The notes: generated by a model not told the origin, from the sequence alone. Shown: positions 35,280 through 45,871, counted from the stretch's first letter. The stretch is DNA of 64,000 nucleotides from CALGLS01 sp045105695 (GCA_045105695.1 JBGCDT010000055.1:1-64000), one strand, 5' to 3'. Numbers and translations are program-made.

Positions 35280-35750
35280 GTTAAATAATAATTTCAGGTT
35301 GTTAGCTCAAAGCAAATGGTTGCTAGCTGCTAACTCAATTTTTCAGGAACAACTTTAATAGTCAAATGCAATTATAATTCTTTATTCACAAGCCGTGCTC
35401 GAAACGGTGAACACTTTAAATACAGGCGGACGATAAAAAGACCTACCTAAATAAGCGTATTTCTTTAGAGAATTACTGGTGATTGTTAGACTTAATTTAC
35501 CTTTTGAAAGAGGGCATACATTTTCTGAAACAGGTAAAATTATATTTGGAAGTTATCAAACAGAATTCCTGTGGAAAGAACATGATTAGTTTGATTTTTA
35601 AGTCATACCCTGCAAGTTAAGGCATTGTGCTGTAAGTTGTTTTATTTTACCACCTCTTTTTTCTCCAAGGATTATACTACTTCTATCAGAACAAGTTAGT
35701 TATTCCACAAAGTTGAGCTATGGTGTTATTATAATTACGCAAACTGATGG
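35280..35750. other. Gene-free stretch upstream of the DUF4956 operon
   Basis: No gene is seen in these 471 bases. The part nearest the operon contains a two-part hairpin (35301-35334). I found no convincing minus-strand TAnnTTTG element. Confidence 0.5.
35301..35334. repeat. Hairpin in the DUF4956 operon leader
   Basis: GTTAGC (35301-35306) pairs with GCTAAC (35329-35334) and AGCAA (35311-35315) with TTGCT (35320-35324), loop ATGG. It ends about 20 bases upstream of the DUF4956 start codon on the minus strand. Confidence 0.5.
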
Positions 35751-36674
35751 TTAAAGTTGGGATGCCAGGTAGCTGTGGCTAATAGCAATTTCTTCAGCTG
35801 ATAGATTCTTTAGGTAACTATGGATTGGTAAACTTTTCACCAGTCCCACATCACCAGGTCTATTCACTTCCTCGTTTATTGGAATATTCAGTACTTGATA
35901 CATTTTACGAAAATGACTGATTCGTAATCTGTTCTGAGGTTGAATAGAATTGTCAATGCGATCCCACTGCTCAGGACTAAATTTAAGAAAGTTGTAAATC
36001 GAAATACTCTGGTCTAGGTGTGCAAAGTGATCAGACATATCTATGAAGTGGCTCATCAGACCTCCTGGGGCCAGTACTCTCTTGAACTCAATCAAGATAT
36101 CCCTTAAAATATCTTCATAGATATGTTCAAAAGTATTGTTTGATAAAACGAGCTCTACACTATTCTCACTCAAAGGCAAATTTCGAGCATCTGTCACTAG
36201 ATAATCAAAATTTAGTTTCTGACAACAATCTTCAAATGTTAATTGGCTGAAGCGCTTAAGAATATCTTCGAGTATTTTCCAACGTTCCTCTTTAATAGGA
36301 ACGAATTGCTCTAGTTGTCCTGATTTATTACTTTCCAGAAATGCATTTAGTGTAGTTCCCAGTTTTTCCTTATTTGTCAATCGACTGAGATCTACAGAGG
36401 TTATTTTTTCAGCTCCTGTCAGAAAGCAGCAAATAGGTATAACTGGGTACCAACCTGTTCCGATTTCTAAGGCGGACCAGTTGGGTTTATCAACTAAGTA
36501 CTTGTTTCTGAATTGGTTATGTTGTTTGAAATGGATGAGTTTATCTTCAAAGTAAGCATCAGATAGCTGAACGCCTTTAGTGATATAGGTTTGAAATAGC
36601 AGATTCAACCGATGTTTGAAGGGTAGAAAAGAAATTGTTTTTTGAATAACAGCCTTGAGTATCCATTTTTTCAT
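35751..36674 (-). CDS. SAM-dependent methyltransferase (class I)
   Basis: This predicted cytoplasmic methyltransferase has 307 residues. Motif I is SALEIGTGWYPVIP (about 68-81), an acidic residue ends the second strand (ITSVDLSRL), and the later strands read FDYLVTDARNLPLSENSVELVLSNNTFEHIY and FKRVLAPGGLMSHFID, which match the Methyltransf_11 pattern. The C-terminus carries a helical cap. The substrate is unknown. It lies alone between the DUF4956 operon and the tRNA-Gln gene. Confidence 0.8.
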   Translation of the reverse strand: MKKWILKAVIQKTISFLPFKHRLNLLFQTYITKGVQLSDAYFEDKLIHFKQHNQFRNKYLVDKPNWSALEIGTGWYPVIPICCFLTGAEKITSVDLSRLTNKEKLGTTLNAFLESNKSGQLEQFVPIKEERWKILEDILKRFSQLTFEDCCQKLNFDYLVTDARNLPLSENSVELVLSNNTFEHIYEDILRDILIEFKRVLAPGGLMSHFIDMSDHFAHLDQSISIYNFLKFSPEQWDRIDNSIQPQNRLRISHFRKMYQVLNIPINEEVNRPGDVGLVKSLPIHSYLKNLSAEEIAISHSYLASQL

Positions 36675-36737
36675 GGAACAAAAATAAGGGGATACCCTTA
36701 AAAACCTGCTTTATAAGAAAAAAGATTAATAATGAAT

Positions 36738-36769
36738 TTTGACTAAATGAATAAAAAGTTATAAATTTG
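36738..36769 (+). promoter_or_regulatory. Full Bacteroidota promoter of tRNA-Gln
   Basis: TTTG (36738-36741), 20-base spacer and TAAATTTG (36762-36769) match the TTTG-N19-21-TAnnTTTG consensus. The tRNA begins 28 bases downstream. Confidence 0.75.
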
Positions 36770-36796
36770 CAGTCGCTTCCTAAAAGCGAAAGGTTT

Positions 36797-36867
36797 TGAC
36801 CCATGGTGTAATGGTAACACACTTGGTTTTGGTCCAAGCATTCAAGGTTCGAGCCCTTGTGGGTCAA
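36797..36867 (+). tRNA. tRNA-Gln (anticodon TTG)
   Basis: A full cloverleaf can be drawn. The acceptor stem is TGACCCA/TGGGTCA, the D stem GTGT/ACAC, the anticodon stem CTTGG/CCAAG with loop TTTTGGT (anticodon TTG at positions 34-36), a short variable region, and the T stem CAAGG/CCTTG with loop TTCGAGC. The discriminator base is A; CCA is not fully encoded (ACA follows). It has a consensus promoter and a strong terminator. Confidence 0.96.
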
Positions 36868-36872
36868 CAAAA

Positions 36873-36905
36873 AAAGGCTGTTCTTCGGAACGGCCTTTTT
36901 GTTTT
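36873..36905 (+). terminator. Terminator of tRNA-Gln with UUCG tetraloop
   Basis: GGCTGTTC (36876-36883) and GAACGGCC (36888-36895) enclose TTCG, with one G-U pair; A-run before and T-run after. It may also serve the minus-strand glycosylase gene that ends at 36913. Confidence 0.9.
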
Positions 36906-36912
36906 TATTATA

Positions 36913-38073
36913 CTAGGTAAGTAGCTTTTTGGAATCCTCTATAAACAAGGAGTTATTGAACTGCTGAAAATCAGATAGTGCCTTTTTCAATACAGGTAAA
37001 ACCTGGCTCTTATTCACATCATTCTCCCAAACTAAATTTTTTACTCGCAAAACGCTAACCTTCCGATCTGCCTTCAAATCAATCTGCCCAACAAACTGAG
37101 TCCCAAACAACAGAGGCAAACTAAAGTACCCCACCTTCCTTTTCGCCTCCGTAACATAGCACTCCAACGTATAATCAAAATCAAAAAGATCTTGCATCCG
37201 CTTACGCTGAATAATCAGATTATCAAAAGGAGAAAGAATTTTGAGCTGCTTTCTTTTGCGACTTTTTTCAAACTGCTCTATGTCCCTCTTTATAGCAACA
37301 TAATCATCTGAATCTGCCTTGCTCAGTTTGATGTTGACCAGGATTTTGTCTTCAATGAGTTCTTGTATCAGAACGTCCAATTGTTTTCTAGGAATAGTAA
37401 TCAAGTGACCAATCTCTTTAGGTCGCATTATTCCATTTGCATGAAGATCCCGTAGAATTAGATGTTTGTAATACTCTTGTTGGGAAGGGAGCGTAGTATT
37501 TACATCGGTGGGTAAAACCCGTTCGGTCAAATCAAAAATTTTCTGAAAACTTTGTCTGCCGCTAACCATTAATGTGCCTTCCATAAATAATTGACGGAGT
37601 GCCTGATTTATAGGATGGCCACCCCAGGCATGATCATAGGAAAGACTTTTATCTTTTTTGAAATCAATGCTTCTACTTGGTCCTTCAGCTTTAATTTTAT
37701 CATAAGCCCATTTCATCCACTTTTCATCCCGCTTTCGCCAATGGCCAAAACCGGCTTTTATTTTTTCCATGAAGGGTAAGCTGTAACGATAGTTTTTCAT
37801 AGGTAAGTAACTAGCAGCGTGAGACCAATATTCGAAGATCTTTCGCTCTTGCTCTAAATTTTCTAACATTGCTCCTACATAGTTGGGAATCCTTGTCTTC
37901 AGTATGTGATGATGCGCCCGTTCAACTACAGATATGGTATCAATTTGAATATAGCCCAAATGCTCAATGACATTCAGTGTTCCATTTTTACCTATGAAGT
38001 CAGACTTGCTTAATAACAATTGTCTGGAGACGATAAAAGATCGAGCTTGTGAAAGGGAAAGTTTTATTTCCAA
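36913..38073 (-). CDS. YcaQ/AlkX-type winged-helix DNA glycosylase
   Basis: The family (HTH_42) contains DNA glycosylases that remove bulky or cross-linked alkylated bases. The diagnostic N-terminal segment is IQIDTISVVERAHH, with the catalytic Q-x-D triplet at residues 43-45, and FEYWSHAASYLPM follows. Winged-helix modules are likely at about 200-260 (LRDLHANGIMRPKEIGHLI) and the C-terminal beta domain reads ILSPFDNLIIQRKRM and GYFSLPLLFGTQFVGQIDLKADR. The 386-residue length fits. It is the only gene between tRNA-Gln and the giant surface protein on this strand. Confidence 0.85.
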   Translation of the reverse strand: MEIKLSLSQARSFIVSRQLLLSKSDFIGKNGTLNVIEHLGYIQIDTISVVERAHHHILKTRIPNYVGAMLENLEQERKIFEYWSHAASYLPMKNYRYSLPFMEKIKAGFGHWRKRDEKWMKWAYDKIKAEGPSRSIDFKKDKSLSYDHAWGGHPINQALRQLFMEGTLMVSGRQSFQKIFDLTERVLPTDVNTTLPSQQEYYKHLILRDLHANGIMRPKEIGHLITIPRKQLDVLIQELIEDKILVNIKLSKADSDDYVAIKRDIEQFEKSRKRKQLKILSPFDNLIIQRKRMQDLFDFDYTLECYVTEAKRKVGYFSLPLLFGTQFVGQIDLKADRKVSVLRVKNLVWENDVNKSQVLPVLKKALSDFQQFNNSLFIEDSKKLLT

Positions 38074-38181
38074 AGAAAAGTATTTAAGGTGTTTTTGAAA
38101 AACCGAAATAATAATAAATACTATTATTTAGCAAAAGAAAGTCATCTTCTAGCACAAACATAAAGTAGAGTAAAAAACAAA

Positions 38182-41100
38182 CTATCTCAATAGAGTGATA
38201 TTACCCTTGTCAGAAAAAGATTCTCCACCAACGCAATCCACTTCTAGATAGTAACCAAAAACATCTGGAGCTAACTGTTTTCCGTTGTAAGTCCCATCCC
38301 AAAATCCATCAATGTCGAAAGTCTCAAAAACCTTTTCTCCCCAGCGGTTAAAGACCATTAAGTGTAATCGCTCCATGCTATTTCCATAAACTCGTAGGAT
38401 GTCATTTTCGTTATCGCCATTTGGTGTAAAAGCATTCGGAATAAAAATGTGAGGAGGTAAACAGATAGGAATTTCTGTTCGCGTTTGAATTGTAAACTCA
38501 TTGTTACAACCTAGACTATCTGTTACAACAGCAATGTATTCTGTATCTTCTAAAGGAGTGGCCAAAGGATCGAAACAATCATCACAACTTAGCCCCTCCG
38601 ATGGCGTCCAGCTATAATTATATTCTGAAGGAAATGGTCCAAGGGCGACTGTATCCCCTAGGAGAATAGTTACTTCCGGTAAAATTGTAATCACAGGGTT
38701 TGAACGAATCTCCAAGGTTACACAATGCATACTATCACAACCGTTGACTGTCTGAGCCGTTTTACAATAAGTTCCTGCACTTTCATAAATAACTCCGTCT
38801 ATAGTAACAGATTCTCCTTCACAGATAATAAGTTCATCCTCGGTATTGATTGAAAGATTTTCTTCAACTGTTATACAATGAATACTATCGCAGCCCGTAA
38901 ATTGGCTTACCATTGTGTCGCAGTAAATACCTGGAGTAGAAATATTTTGACCAAAAATCATCACGGACTCTCCATCGCAAAAACCGGTAACTTCCGAGGT
39001 CGCTTCGCTACCAAGAACATTCACCTCAATAGAAGCTGTTGAAGAACAGCCTATAGCATCACTACCTGTCAGGAAATAAGTAGTGGAAACAGTTGGTGAA
39101 GCAAAAGTCTCAGAGCAATCTGTACAACTCAATCCAGTGGCGGGCGACCAAGAGTAATTCAATGCTCCTCCATAACTCAGTAATGTAGAATCACCATTAC
39201 AAACCGTTGCATTGGCTGGACCGTTCAAAGTAGGCGCTGCACCAAAATCAATGTCAATTTGATCTGTATTTTGACATCCTTCAGGATTGGTTACCGTCAA
39301 TGTGAAAGTTGTAGGAGTATTGTTATTCATTGTAGGGTTGAATACTTCTGAATCACTTAATAGGTTCGCCGGAGACCACTGATAAGTATACTCAGCATTG
39401 TACAAAGCTTCTAACTGGACCGTACTGCTTTCGCAAAAAAGTGTATCATTCCCCGCAAAGGCAATCGGAGCATCAGCTACTTGAATCATAATACTATCTG
39501 TGCTATTGCATCCTAAAGCATCTGTCAATTGAACGGAATAAACTGCATTTTCAGTTGGCGAAATCCACTGTTCTGCGAGTGCTGGGTTTAGAATGTCAGG
39601 ACCGTCCCACAAGTAAAAGTTAGCATTTGTTGTCTGTAAAAGAAGAGAATCCCCAAGACAAATTTGTGTCGCATCAGCTGTTATCTCTAAGGTCGGCTGG
39701 ACCACCACCGTGAATTTATATGCAATGACACAGTCTTGTCCATCATCTTCTGTAAGGGTATAAGTCAACGTATTTGTATTGTTAGAACTGTTTATAAGAT
39801 CTATTGAAGTAGTAGCACAATCTGTACAGCTCAGTCCAGTACTAGGGCTCCATTGGTAGGTGGCCATTGGATTTTCTGGTATGCCTATATTTTGGCTTTC
39901 GCCAGAACAAAGGACAGTTTCCTCTGGAACTAAGTAATTTACAGTGGTCGTTAATGGTTGCTCATCTCCTGCACAAGTACAATGTTTGCTTTCGTCAATG
40001 ACAGCTATCAAGTCACAAGCTTGACCACTATCCATAATAAAAGTCCCGTTGAGTATAAGAGAATTGTCAGTCGTAATCGTATTGTTAGAAATATCACTGT
40101 ATACGAGAAAATCACCGACTGACCAATCTCCAGAGTTGTCGCTGTCTATGTAGAAATCTACAATTAGCGGAGGCTCAGAGTCATTACCGATGTTATTAAT
40201 AAATATGCTGTAGTCAATGGTTTCATCTGTTCCGGAAGGTGTAACGGTGACTTTAAAATCGCTTAGATCAAAGGAGGCTCGGTCGATGTTTAACTGCAAA
40301 ATACTACTTCCTGTTTCTACTAAAATATTACAAGTCGAATTATCTGCGGTGCAAAGTGCAGAGGCAGGCCCTACTGTTTGTAAGAGCATAATTCGAGGAC
40401 CACATTCCAAATCAGACAGCCCCATTATTTCAATGTCAAAAGCAATAGCATCTCCTGCAACGATGTTTGGAATCAAAGGCCATTTCAATACTTGCAAATT
40501 ATTAATCATCGCAAGTAGTGGCTCCTGATTCACTGCGTTCGTGTTTCCTGAAAAGGAATTTGGAACATAACTGATGCCAGCTGGAAGCGTTATGAAGATG
40601 CTGTCGCCATTTATAGTGTTTGCATCTGCGATGAGATTGACGGAGACTGAAGTACTGTCTTCACAGTTCACAGTAGGAGTTCCACTGACTGCGCTAATAG
40701 AGGAATTGTATGGCGGTGGCAATCCACTCAGGGTAATTGGTTCGCCCGCTTCCGCTAAACTATTCGTCGGAATACCACAAACTTGTTCTGCATCAGCAAA
40801 GAAAATTGGATAGGAACCAGCGATGAAGTCACAATTGGTAAACAATTGAAAACGAATCTGAAAGCTATGACTTGGATTGGAAATAAAGCCAGGTAAACCA
40901 TTTTGTCCAATGCTGTCTTGTGTAAGTGCTATGTTCCAAAGCATTGTCCCGGTACCGGTATCAATGGGATCTCCAATTACTGTAAAAGCATTGTTGGAAG
41001 GATAGCTAATTTCACTGGATCCAGGTAAAACAAAAACACCTGGTGGTAGTTGTACTTCCACTGTTGGTTGATAAGCTGTACCTAGATTTGCATTGAAAAT

Positions 41101-44100
41101 GGTAATGGTATGATAGTCAATAGTGTCGCAAAGGAAATGCGAACCTATTGGACTTTCTACGGTTTGTTCCAACGCAGCAGGTGGTGATATGACGGTAAAT
41201 ATTTTTGAATCCTCAAAGCAAGGAGTTGTAATAGGATTGTTATAAATGTCGCAGTTCCAGCCGTAGAAGACCTCTACAGGTTCTTCATTGCAGCTGCTAT
41301 TTGTTGCCGTAAGACGTAGGTTTTCAATTTCGGCAGGATCCATTGTTCCTATTTGAAAGATGCCATTGATTTGTGGATAGCTACTACCAGTCACTCCGTT
41401 TGTCAATTCAAAATCGTTTAGTAATCCGCTTGCTGAGAAAGGTCGAACCCAGACATTCTTAGCGGTACCACTATCAAAAGAAGCTACATTAGTTATCATG
41501 TTTTCTAAAGTGAAGTCCCACTCCGCCTGATCGTTGTAACTGGTGTAACTGAAAAACGTAGCATCCAATTCCAAGTCTGGATACAGGGTCCGAAGAGCAG
41601 CAGCTTTATAGAAAGAGGTGTCTATCGGATTTGGAAAAACTAAATTTGCCGCTGGTTCTATACGTGCATGAACAGTCATTGGAAATGACCCACTAGTTGA
41701 ACAGTCTGCCAAAAATCGACTTTGCAAAAGAAAAGAAAACCCTTCGTCTAGGTCAGGGAGTTGGTATGGAAGTAAATCGTATTGATACGTAATGTTATTG
41801 TTAGAAAAACTAAGTGGCTCTTCAGTCCATAGAGAAATATCTTCTTGCAATTCTAAAAAAGTAAGCTTTGATTCTTCAATTGAAAAACCATCTGAAAGCT
41901 CAATTTGCCAGTTTGTTAGTTTTCCTAATGACCGATGCTCATAAGGAAAGAAGTTACCTTCCCCTAGCAAAAAAGAAAACAATGTACCTCCGACGAACTG
42001 ACTTGTATCACAATCCGGTATAGCATGTATACCCGAAGCGATATCGTATTTGTATCCAGAGAGCTGCATTGTTAATCGTTCACATCCACAACTAAATTCA
42101 CCATCCAAAGAATCAATACCTATTTCATCCAACAAGTATACTTCAGGACTAACGATAAAATTAATAATAGGAGGAATAGAGCTTCCTGAAGTGGAGGCCA
42201 GATTGTGATTAATTTTGAACTGTTGTTGAAACAATATAGAATCACCGTCTTCATATTCAAAGCCAATCGGTAAATCGCAACTGGTGGTAGAAATCAATTC
42301 CGGGCTAATGTCAAATTGGAAATTAAAGGACTGATTATTCTCTAATGTATTTATAGTCAGTGGCATACTCAGTCCGCAATCATAATATTGCCCCGAGCTG
42401 TTATCGTATATAATAAGCTCCTGCTTAATTGGCAAAAGTCCATTTTCTAGAAACAGATCAAGACCAGAGGTACTAATATCTGAAGCTCCTATATTTACTA
42501 GAATTTGCCCTGCCGGAAAGGTATAGCCTGGCTCATCAATGTTTACTACACTGTTTACATTTAGCTGAACCGTATCTCCTGCCATAATTCTATCCCTTCT
42601 TACAAGATCAAAATCTATGACTCCGTTTGCATCTGCGATTCGGTTGTCATCATTATCTGGAAGGCCGTAGTTTGTTCTAAAAATCGAAAAAGTATATTCT
42701 GCATAGCCTGGGATATACTCTTCACAAAGCGGCAATGCACATTCTACAGGGAAAGGTTGAGAAGCACAAGTGTTCAGATTGCAGATATCCGGACAGCCCT
42801 CAATTATTTGTAAGGAACTATTTACAGAAACTCCGACAGCTACAGGAGCATCGGTTTCGCAAAGATCAAGACAACTTGTTATAACAGTGTCCTTACAAAT
42901 CACTTCCTCACAAAGATCATCGCAGATAAGTTCTAGATCAAAACTCATAAAAATCGAATCGCTAGAAAAAGGAGGACTGTAGGTTGCACTGATGTATGTA
43001 ATGGTATCTGTAATATTTGTATCAATATTAATTGGCGTTTGACCATCCAAAATCAAATCGTTAGAGGGTAGCAAAGATAGTCCACAGGGAAATTCGAAAT
43101 ATATGGTAAGTAGCTCAGCGTCATTCAGCAGCTCTCCAGAAATGATACTGTATTCATAAGTCTTTTGACTGCCACCTGGTATTGGTACCGAGGGGGCTCC
43201 TAATAGTTCGCTATCAATCACTGGCCCCGTGTGTTCAAAATCACCCTCTCCTTCAATCTTAGGAATTGGAGGACAAGGGCCATAGTATTCATAGGAATAT
43301 TTCCAAGGGGCATTTTTATTTGGATTGCATTCCAAGGCACAGGCATAAGTATTCCAACTCAATGTTATAGTTTGTCCTGCTTCTAAAGCAGGAATAAATA
43401 AGGAAGCAATTTCATAAACAGCATTCTCAATATTGCATGCTCCTTCATAAGGTATCAAAGAGTCGGGAATGACATTTTCAACACTAGAAATAAAACCACT
43501 CGAATCAATACTGAAAGAGGTTGGGTCAATCCCGGCATATACACTTAACTGCATTACTTGTACTTCGATATTTGTAGCTAAGTGATCGCTGGTATTAGTA
43601 ATTGTTAGACTATTCTGAATAGGATCTCCAGTACAAAAACAATTTGGAATTTCACTCATATCAGGAGTGAATGTAAGTTCTGGTTCTAAGTAAGGAGTTT
43701 CGATATTGACAAAGCCTTCTATCGGAGTCGTACTTTGGCAGGTAACAGTATTACAGCCCCATGTAGCACTAATGTTAGAAAGTGTACCGGATATCGGTTC
43801 TCCACAACTGGTTATTAAAATTTCTTCAACTATAGTTATTGATTCGTCCAACTCAAAAAGTTCATCTCCGTCTCCGATAGTCGAAAAATCATCTCCATCA
43901 ATTAATACGGATATAACATTTGCAAGTGTAGAGGTGTCCGTTCCTAAATTTGTACTAATTTCAATTCCACCCTGATGACTATCCTGAAAACTAAAAGATC
44001 GTAAAGCTCCTAGTCGAGTATTGGTAATGGTGAAAGTTCTATTAACTATATCGCCCTGCGAACCACTATGCACTAGGACTCCATTATTGGCCATTACTAG

Positions 44101-44556
44101 GAGTGGTGTTTCTATATTGTAAGGGGTAGTAATAAGACTGTTACTACCATTTTCATAATTTGTAATTATAGTGTTAGAAAATATCTGCATGTTATTGATA
44201 GCATCAATCAGGCTACAATTTGCAGAAGCGAAAAGACTAATTGTTATTGATTGATTAGCTGCTAAGTCAATAATAGAAAAAACAGGGGTATTTAAATCTG
44301 TAAGATCAGATTCGACCGCATTAGCTATACTACCAATGTTGTAGCTGACTCCTTGGGGGAATTGAATATTGAGTGAGATGTTCTCCGCCATTTCAGCGGA
44401 AGAGTTCGTAAGTGTTACTTCAAAAACAGCAGAGTCACAAACCACCAGGGCATCTTCATCTATTGGATTTTGGTAAGTAATAGCTAAGTTTTGAGCATAG
44501 CTTTCAAACTGAATTGAGCAGATGAAAATTAAAAAGAGTGCAATAATACGACCCAT
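38182..44556 (-). CDS. Giant secreted repeat protein with T9SS type B sorting domain
   Basis: This is a cell-surface protein of 2124 residues. It has a signal peptide (residues 1-21, ends SYAQ), then many DUF11-like beta-sandwich repeats with an unusual number of cysteines. Near residues ~1569, ~1802 and ~1985 lie homologous units reading like YSWSPATGLSCTDC, and at ~1860-1960 two units end with CDSIHCIT/CDSMHCVT. The last ~90 residues (FIPNAFTPNGDNENDILRVYG ... NRWGEKVFETFDIDGFWDGTYNG) form the CHU_C type B sorting domain that directs export by the type IX system and anchoring at the surface. It may be an adhesin; there is no enzymatic domain that I recognise. Confidence 0.9.
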   Translation of the reverse strand: MGRIIALFLIFICSIQFESYAQNLAITYQNPIDEDALVVCDSAVFEVTLTNSSAEMAENISLNIQFPQGVSYNIGSIANAVESDLTDLNTPVFSIIDLAANQSITISLFASANCSLIDAINNMQIFSNTIITNYENGSNSLITTPYNIETPLLVMANNGVLVHSGSQGDIVNRTFTITNTRLGALRSFSFQDSHQGGIEISTNLGTDTSTLANVISVLIDGDDFSTIGDGDELFELDESITIVEEILITSCGEPISGTLSNISATWGCNTVTCQSTTPIEGFVNIETPYLEPELTFTPDMSEIPNCFCTGDPIQNSLTITNTSDHLATNIEVQVMQLSVYAGIDPTSFSIDSSGFISSVENVIPDSLIPYEGACNIENAVYEIASLFIPALEAGQTITLSWNTYACALECNPNKNAPWKYSYEYYGPCPPIPKIEGEGDFEHTGPVIDSELLGAPSVPIPGGSQKTYEYSIISGELLNDAELLTIYFEFPCGLSLLPSNDLILDGQTPINIDTNITDTITYISATYSPPFSSDSIFMSFDLELICDDLCEEVICKDTVITSCLDLCETDAPVAVGVSVNSSLQIIEGCPDICNLNTCASQPFPVECALPLCEEYIPGYAEYTFSIFRTNYGLPDNDDNRIADANGVIDFDLVRRDRIMAGDTVQLNVNSVVNIDEPGYTFPAGQILVNIGASDISTSGLDLFLENGLLPIKQELIIYDNSSGQYYDCGLSMPLTINTLENNQSFNFQFDISPELISTTSCDLPIGFEYEDGDSILFQQQFKINHNLASTSGSSIPPIINFIVSPEVYLLDEIGIDSLDGEFSCGCERLTMQLSGYKYDIASGIHAIPDCDTSQFVGGTLFSFLLGEGNFFPYEHRSLGKLTNWQIELSDGFSIEESKLTFLELQEDISLWTEEPLSFSNNNITYQYDLLPYQLPDLDEGFSFLLQSRFLADCSTSGSFPMTVHARIEPAANLVFPNPIDTSFYKAAALRTLYPDLELDATFFSYTSYNDQAEWDFTLENMITNVASFDSGTAKNVWVRPFSASGLLNDFELTNGVTGSSYPQINGIFQIGTMDPAEIENLRLTATNSSCNEEPVEVFYGWNCDIYNNPITTPCFEDSKIFTVISPPAALEQTVESPIGSHFLCDTIDYHTITIFNANLGTAYQPTVEVQLPPGVFVLPGSSEISYPSNNAFTVIGDPIDTGTGTMLWNIALTQDSIGQNGLPGFISNPSHSFQIRFQLFTNCDFIAGSYPIFFADAEQVCGIPTNSLAEAGEPITLSGLPPPYNSSISAVSGTPTVNCEDSTSVSVNLIADANTINGDSIFITLPAGISYVPNSFSGNTNAVNQEPLLAMINNLQVLKWPLIPNIVAGDAIAFDIEIMGLSDLECGPRIMLLQTVGPASALCTADNSTCNILVETGSSILQLNIDRASFDLSDFKVTVTPSGTDETIDYSIFINNIGNDSEPPLIVDFYIDSDNSGDWSVGDFLVYSDISNNTITTDNSLILNGTFIMDSGQACDLIAVIDESKHCTCAGDEQPLTTTVNYLVPEETVLCSGESQNIGIPENPMATYQWSPSTGLSCTDCATTSIDLINSSNNTNTLTYTLTEDDGQDCVIAYKFTVVVQPTLEITADATQICLGDSLLLQTTNANFYLWDGPDILNPALAEQWISPTENAVYSVQLTDALGCNSTDSIMIQVADAPIAFAGNDTLFCESSTVQLEALYNAEYTYQWSPANLLSDSEVFNPTMNNNTPTTFTLTVTNPEGCQNTDQIDIDFGAAPTLNGPANATVCNGDSTLLSYGGALNYSWSPATGLSCTDCSETFASPTVSTTYFLTGSDAIGCSSTASIEVNVLGSEATSEVTGFCDGESVMIFGQNISTPGIYCDTMVSQFTGCDSIHCITVEENLSINTEDELIICEGESVTIDGVIYESAGTYCKTAQTVNGCDSMHCVTLEIRSNPVITILPEVTILLGDTVALGPFPSEYNYSWTPSEGLSCDDCFDPLATPLEDTEYIAVVTDSLGCNNEFTIQTRTEIPICLPPHIFIPNAFTPNGDNENDILRVYGNSMERLHLMVFNRWGEKVFETFDIDGFWDGTYNGKQLAPDVFGYYLEVDCVGGESFSDKGNITLLR

Positions 44557-44794
44557 AGCTTTATTGTTTTCCGTTGATATCCGTCGTGGTAAGAGATTAA
44601 AGCTAACTAATTTATAGGTGTTTTAATAGTGATAACGTTAAATTCTATTGAAGAACAGGTATTGGTTTATACCAAAATTGATCTCTTGGTTTTTACTGAA
44701 CATTATGTCCTGCAAATGATTTCATTCTAGTACATTGTGAATTAGAGGAAATCTTAAAGACATATTTATACTCACTACAGAATACAACACAACC

Positions 44795-45871
44795 TTGAAA
44801 CAATCATTTTTCACTAAAGCTTTGCTAAAATGGAATATGCAGCAAAGTCGCCCGATGCCTTGGAAAGGAGAGAAAAATCCATATCTGATATGGTTATCCG
44901 AAATTATTCTACAGCAAACTAGAGTAGAACAAGGGCTGCCATACTTCGAAAAATTTAAAGCAGTTTATCCTACCGTTCATGATTTGGCGCGTGCTCCTGA
45001 AGATGAAGTAATGAAATTATGGGAGGGGCTTGGGTACTATTCACGAGCTAGAAATTTACATAGTACTGCGAAGTACATCAGTGGAGATTTGAAAGGAGTA
45101 TTTCCCAAAGAGTACAAAAATATTTTGGCGCTAAAGGGTGTAGGACCATATACAGCCGCGGCCATCGCATCCTTTGCCTATGGACTTCCTCATGCTGTTG
45201 TCGATGGAAACGTGTACAGAGTACTATCGCGTTTTTATAATATAGATGATCCAATTGACACGACCATTGGAAAAGCTAAGTTTGTAAAACTGGCAGATGA
45301 ATTATTAGACAAAACGAAACCGGGTGTTTACAATCAAGCGATTATGGATTTCGGAGCTACTGTTTGTGTTCCTAAAAATCCAATTTGCGACTCCTGTCCT
45401 TTGCAGGTGAAGTGCAAAGCCTATGAAAAAAACAAGGTGGATAAACTTCCGGTCAAGTCGAAGAAGCTGATTCGAAAGAAACGTTTTTTTAACTATCTCG
45501 TAGTGAAAGATGAAGGGAATCAAACGTTGATTCGGAAACGAGTAGAAAAGGGAATATGGCAGAACCTTTATGACTTTCCGTTGATAGAATCGACGAAGCA
45601 AATTGAGTTGGCAGATTTGAAGAAACAAAGTGATTGGAAAGATTGGATTGGGAAAAACAAGCTAATAATATTGCCGAGTAAACCCTTCAGACAGTTATTG
45701 ACTCATCAAGAAATCATTGCTGTTTTTTGGGAAGTAAAGATTAACGATATTGAAGATTTACCAATGTTTGATCGGTTTGCTTCTGTGGATTGGACTGCTT
45801 TGGCGAATTTTGGATTTCCAAAGATTATCGATACCTATATCAAGGATAATTCTTTATATTTAAGATTATAG
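44795..45871 (+). CDS. mutY: A/G-specific adenine DNA glycosylase
   Basis: MutY removes adenine mispaired with 8-oxoguanine. Catalytic Glu36 lies in LSEIILQQTRV, the helix-hairpin-helix in LKGVGPYTAAAI, catalytic Asp137 in VVDGNVYRVL, and the [4Fe-4S] ligands are C191, C198, C201 and C207 (spacing 6-2-5). The C-terminal NUDIX-like 8-oxoG-recognition domain is partly visible (GIWQNLYDFPLIES). The gene seems to start at TTG 44795, because the first helix (SFFTKALLKW) is needed and no ATG precedes it; the first in-frame ATG would delete it. It heads the conserved order mutY-ssb-gldE-gldD. Confidence 0.94.
   Translation: MKQSFFTKALLKWNMQQSRPMPWKGEKNPYLIWLSEIILQQTRVEQGLPYFEKFKAVYPTVHDLARAPEDEVMKLWEGLGYYSRARNLHSTAKYISGDLKGVFPKEYKNILALKGVGPYTAAAIASFAYGLPHAVVDGNVYRVLSRFYNIDDPIDTTIGKAKFVKLADELLDKTKPGVYNQAIMDFGATVCVPKNPICDSCPLQVKCKAYEKNKVDKLPVKSKKLIRKKRFFNYLVVKDEGNQTLIRKRVEKGIWQNLYDFPLIESTKQIELADLKKQSDWKDWIGKNKLIILPSKPFRQLLTHQEIIAVFWEVKINDIEDLPMFDRFASVDWTALANFGFPKIIDTYIKDNSLYLRL

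Noticed and set aside
36577..36870. Minus-strand frame across the tRNA-Gln gene
   Set aside because: It is antisense to a clear tRNA with promoter and terminator and overlaps the methyltransferase gene in another frame.
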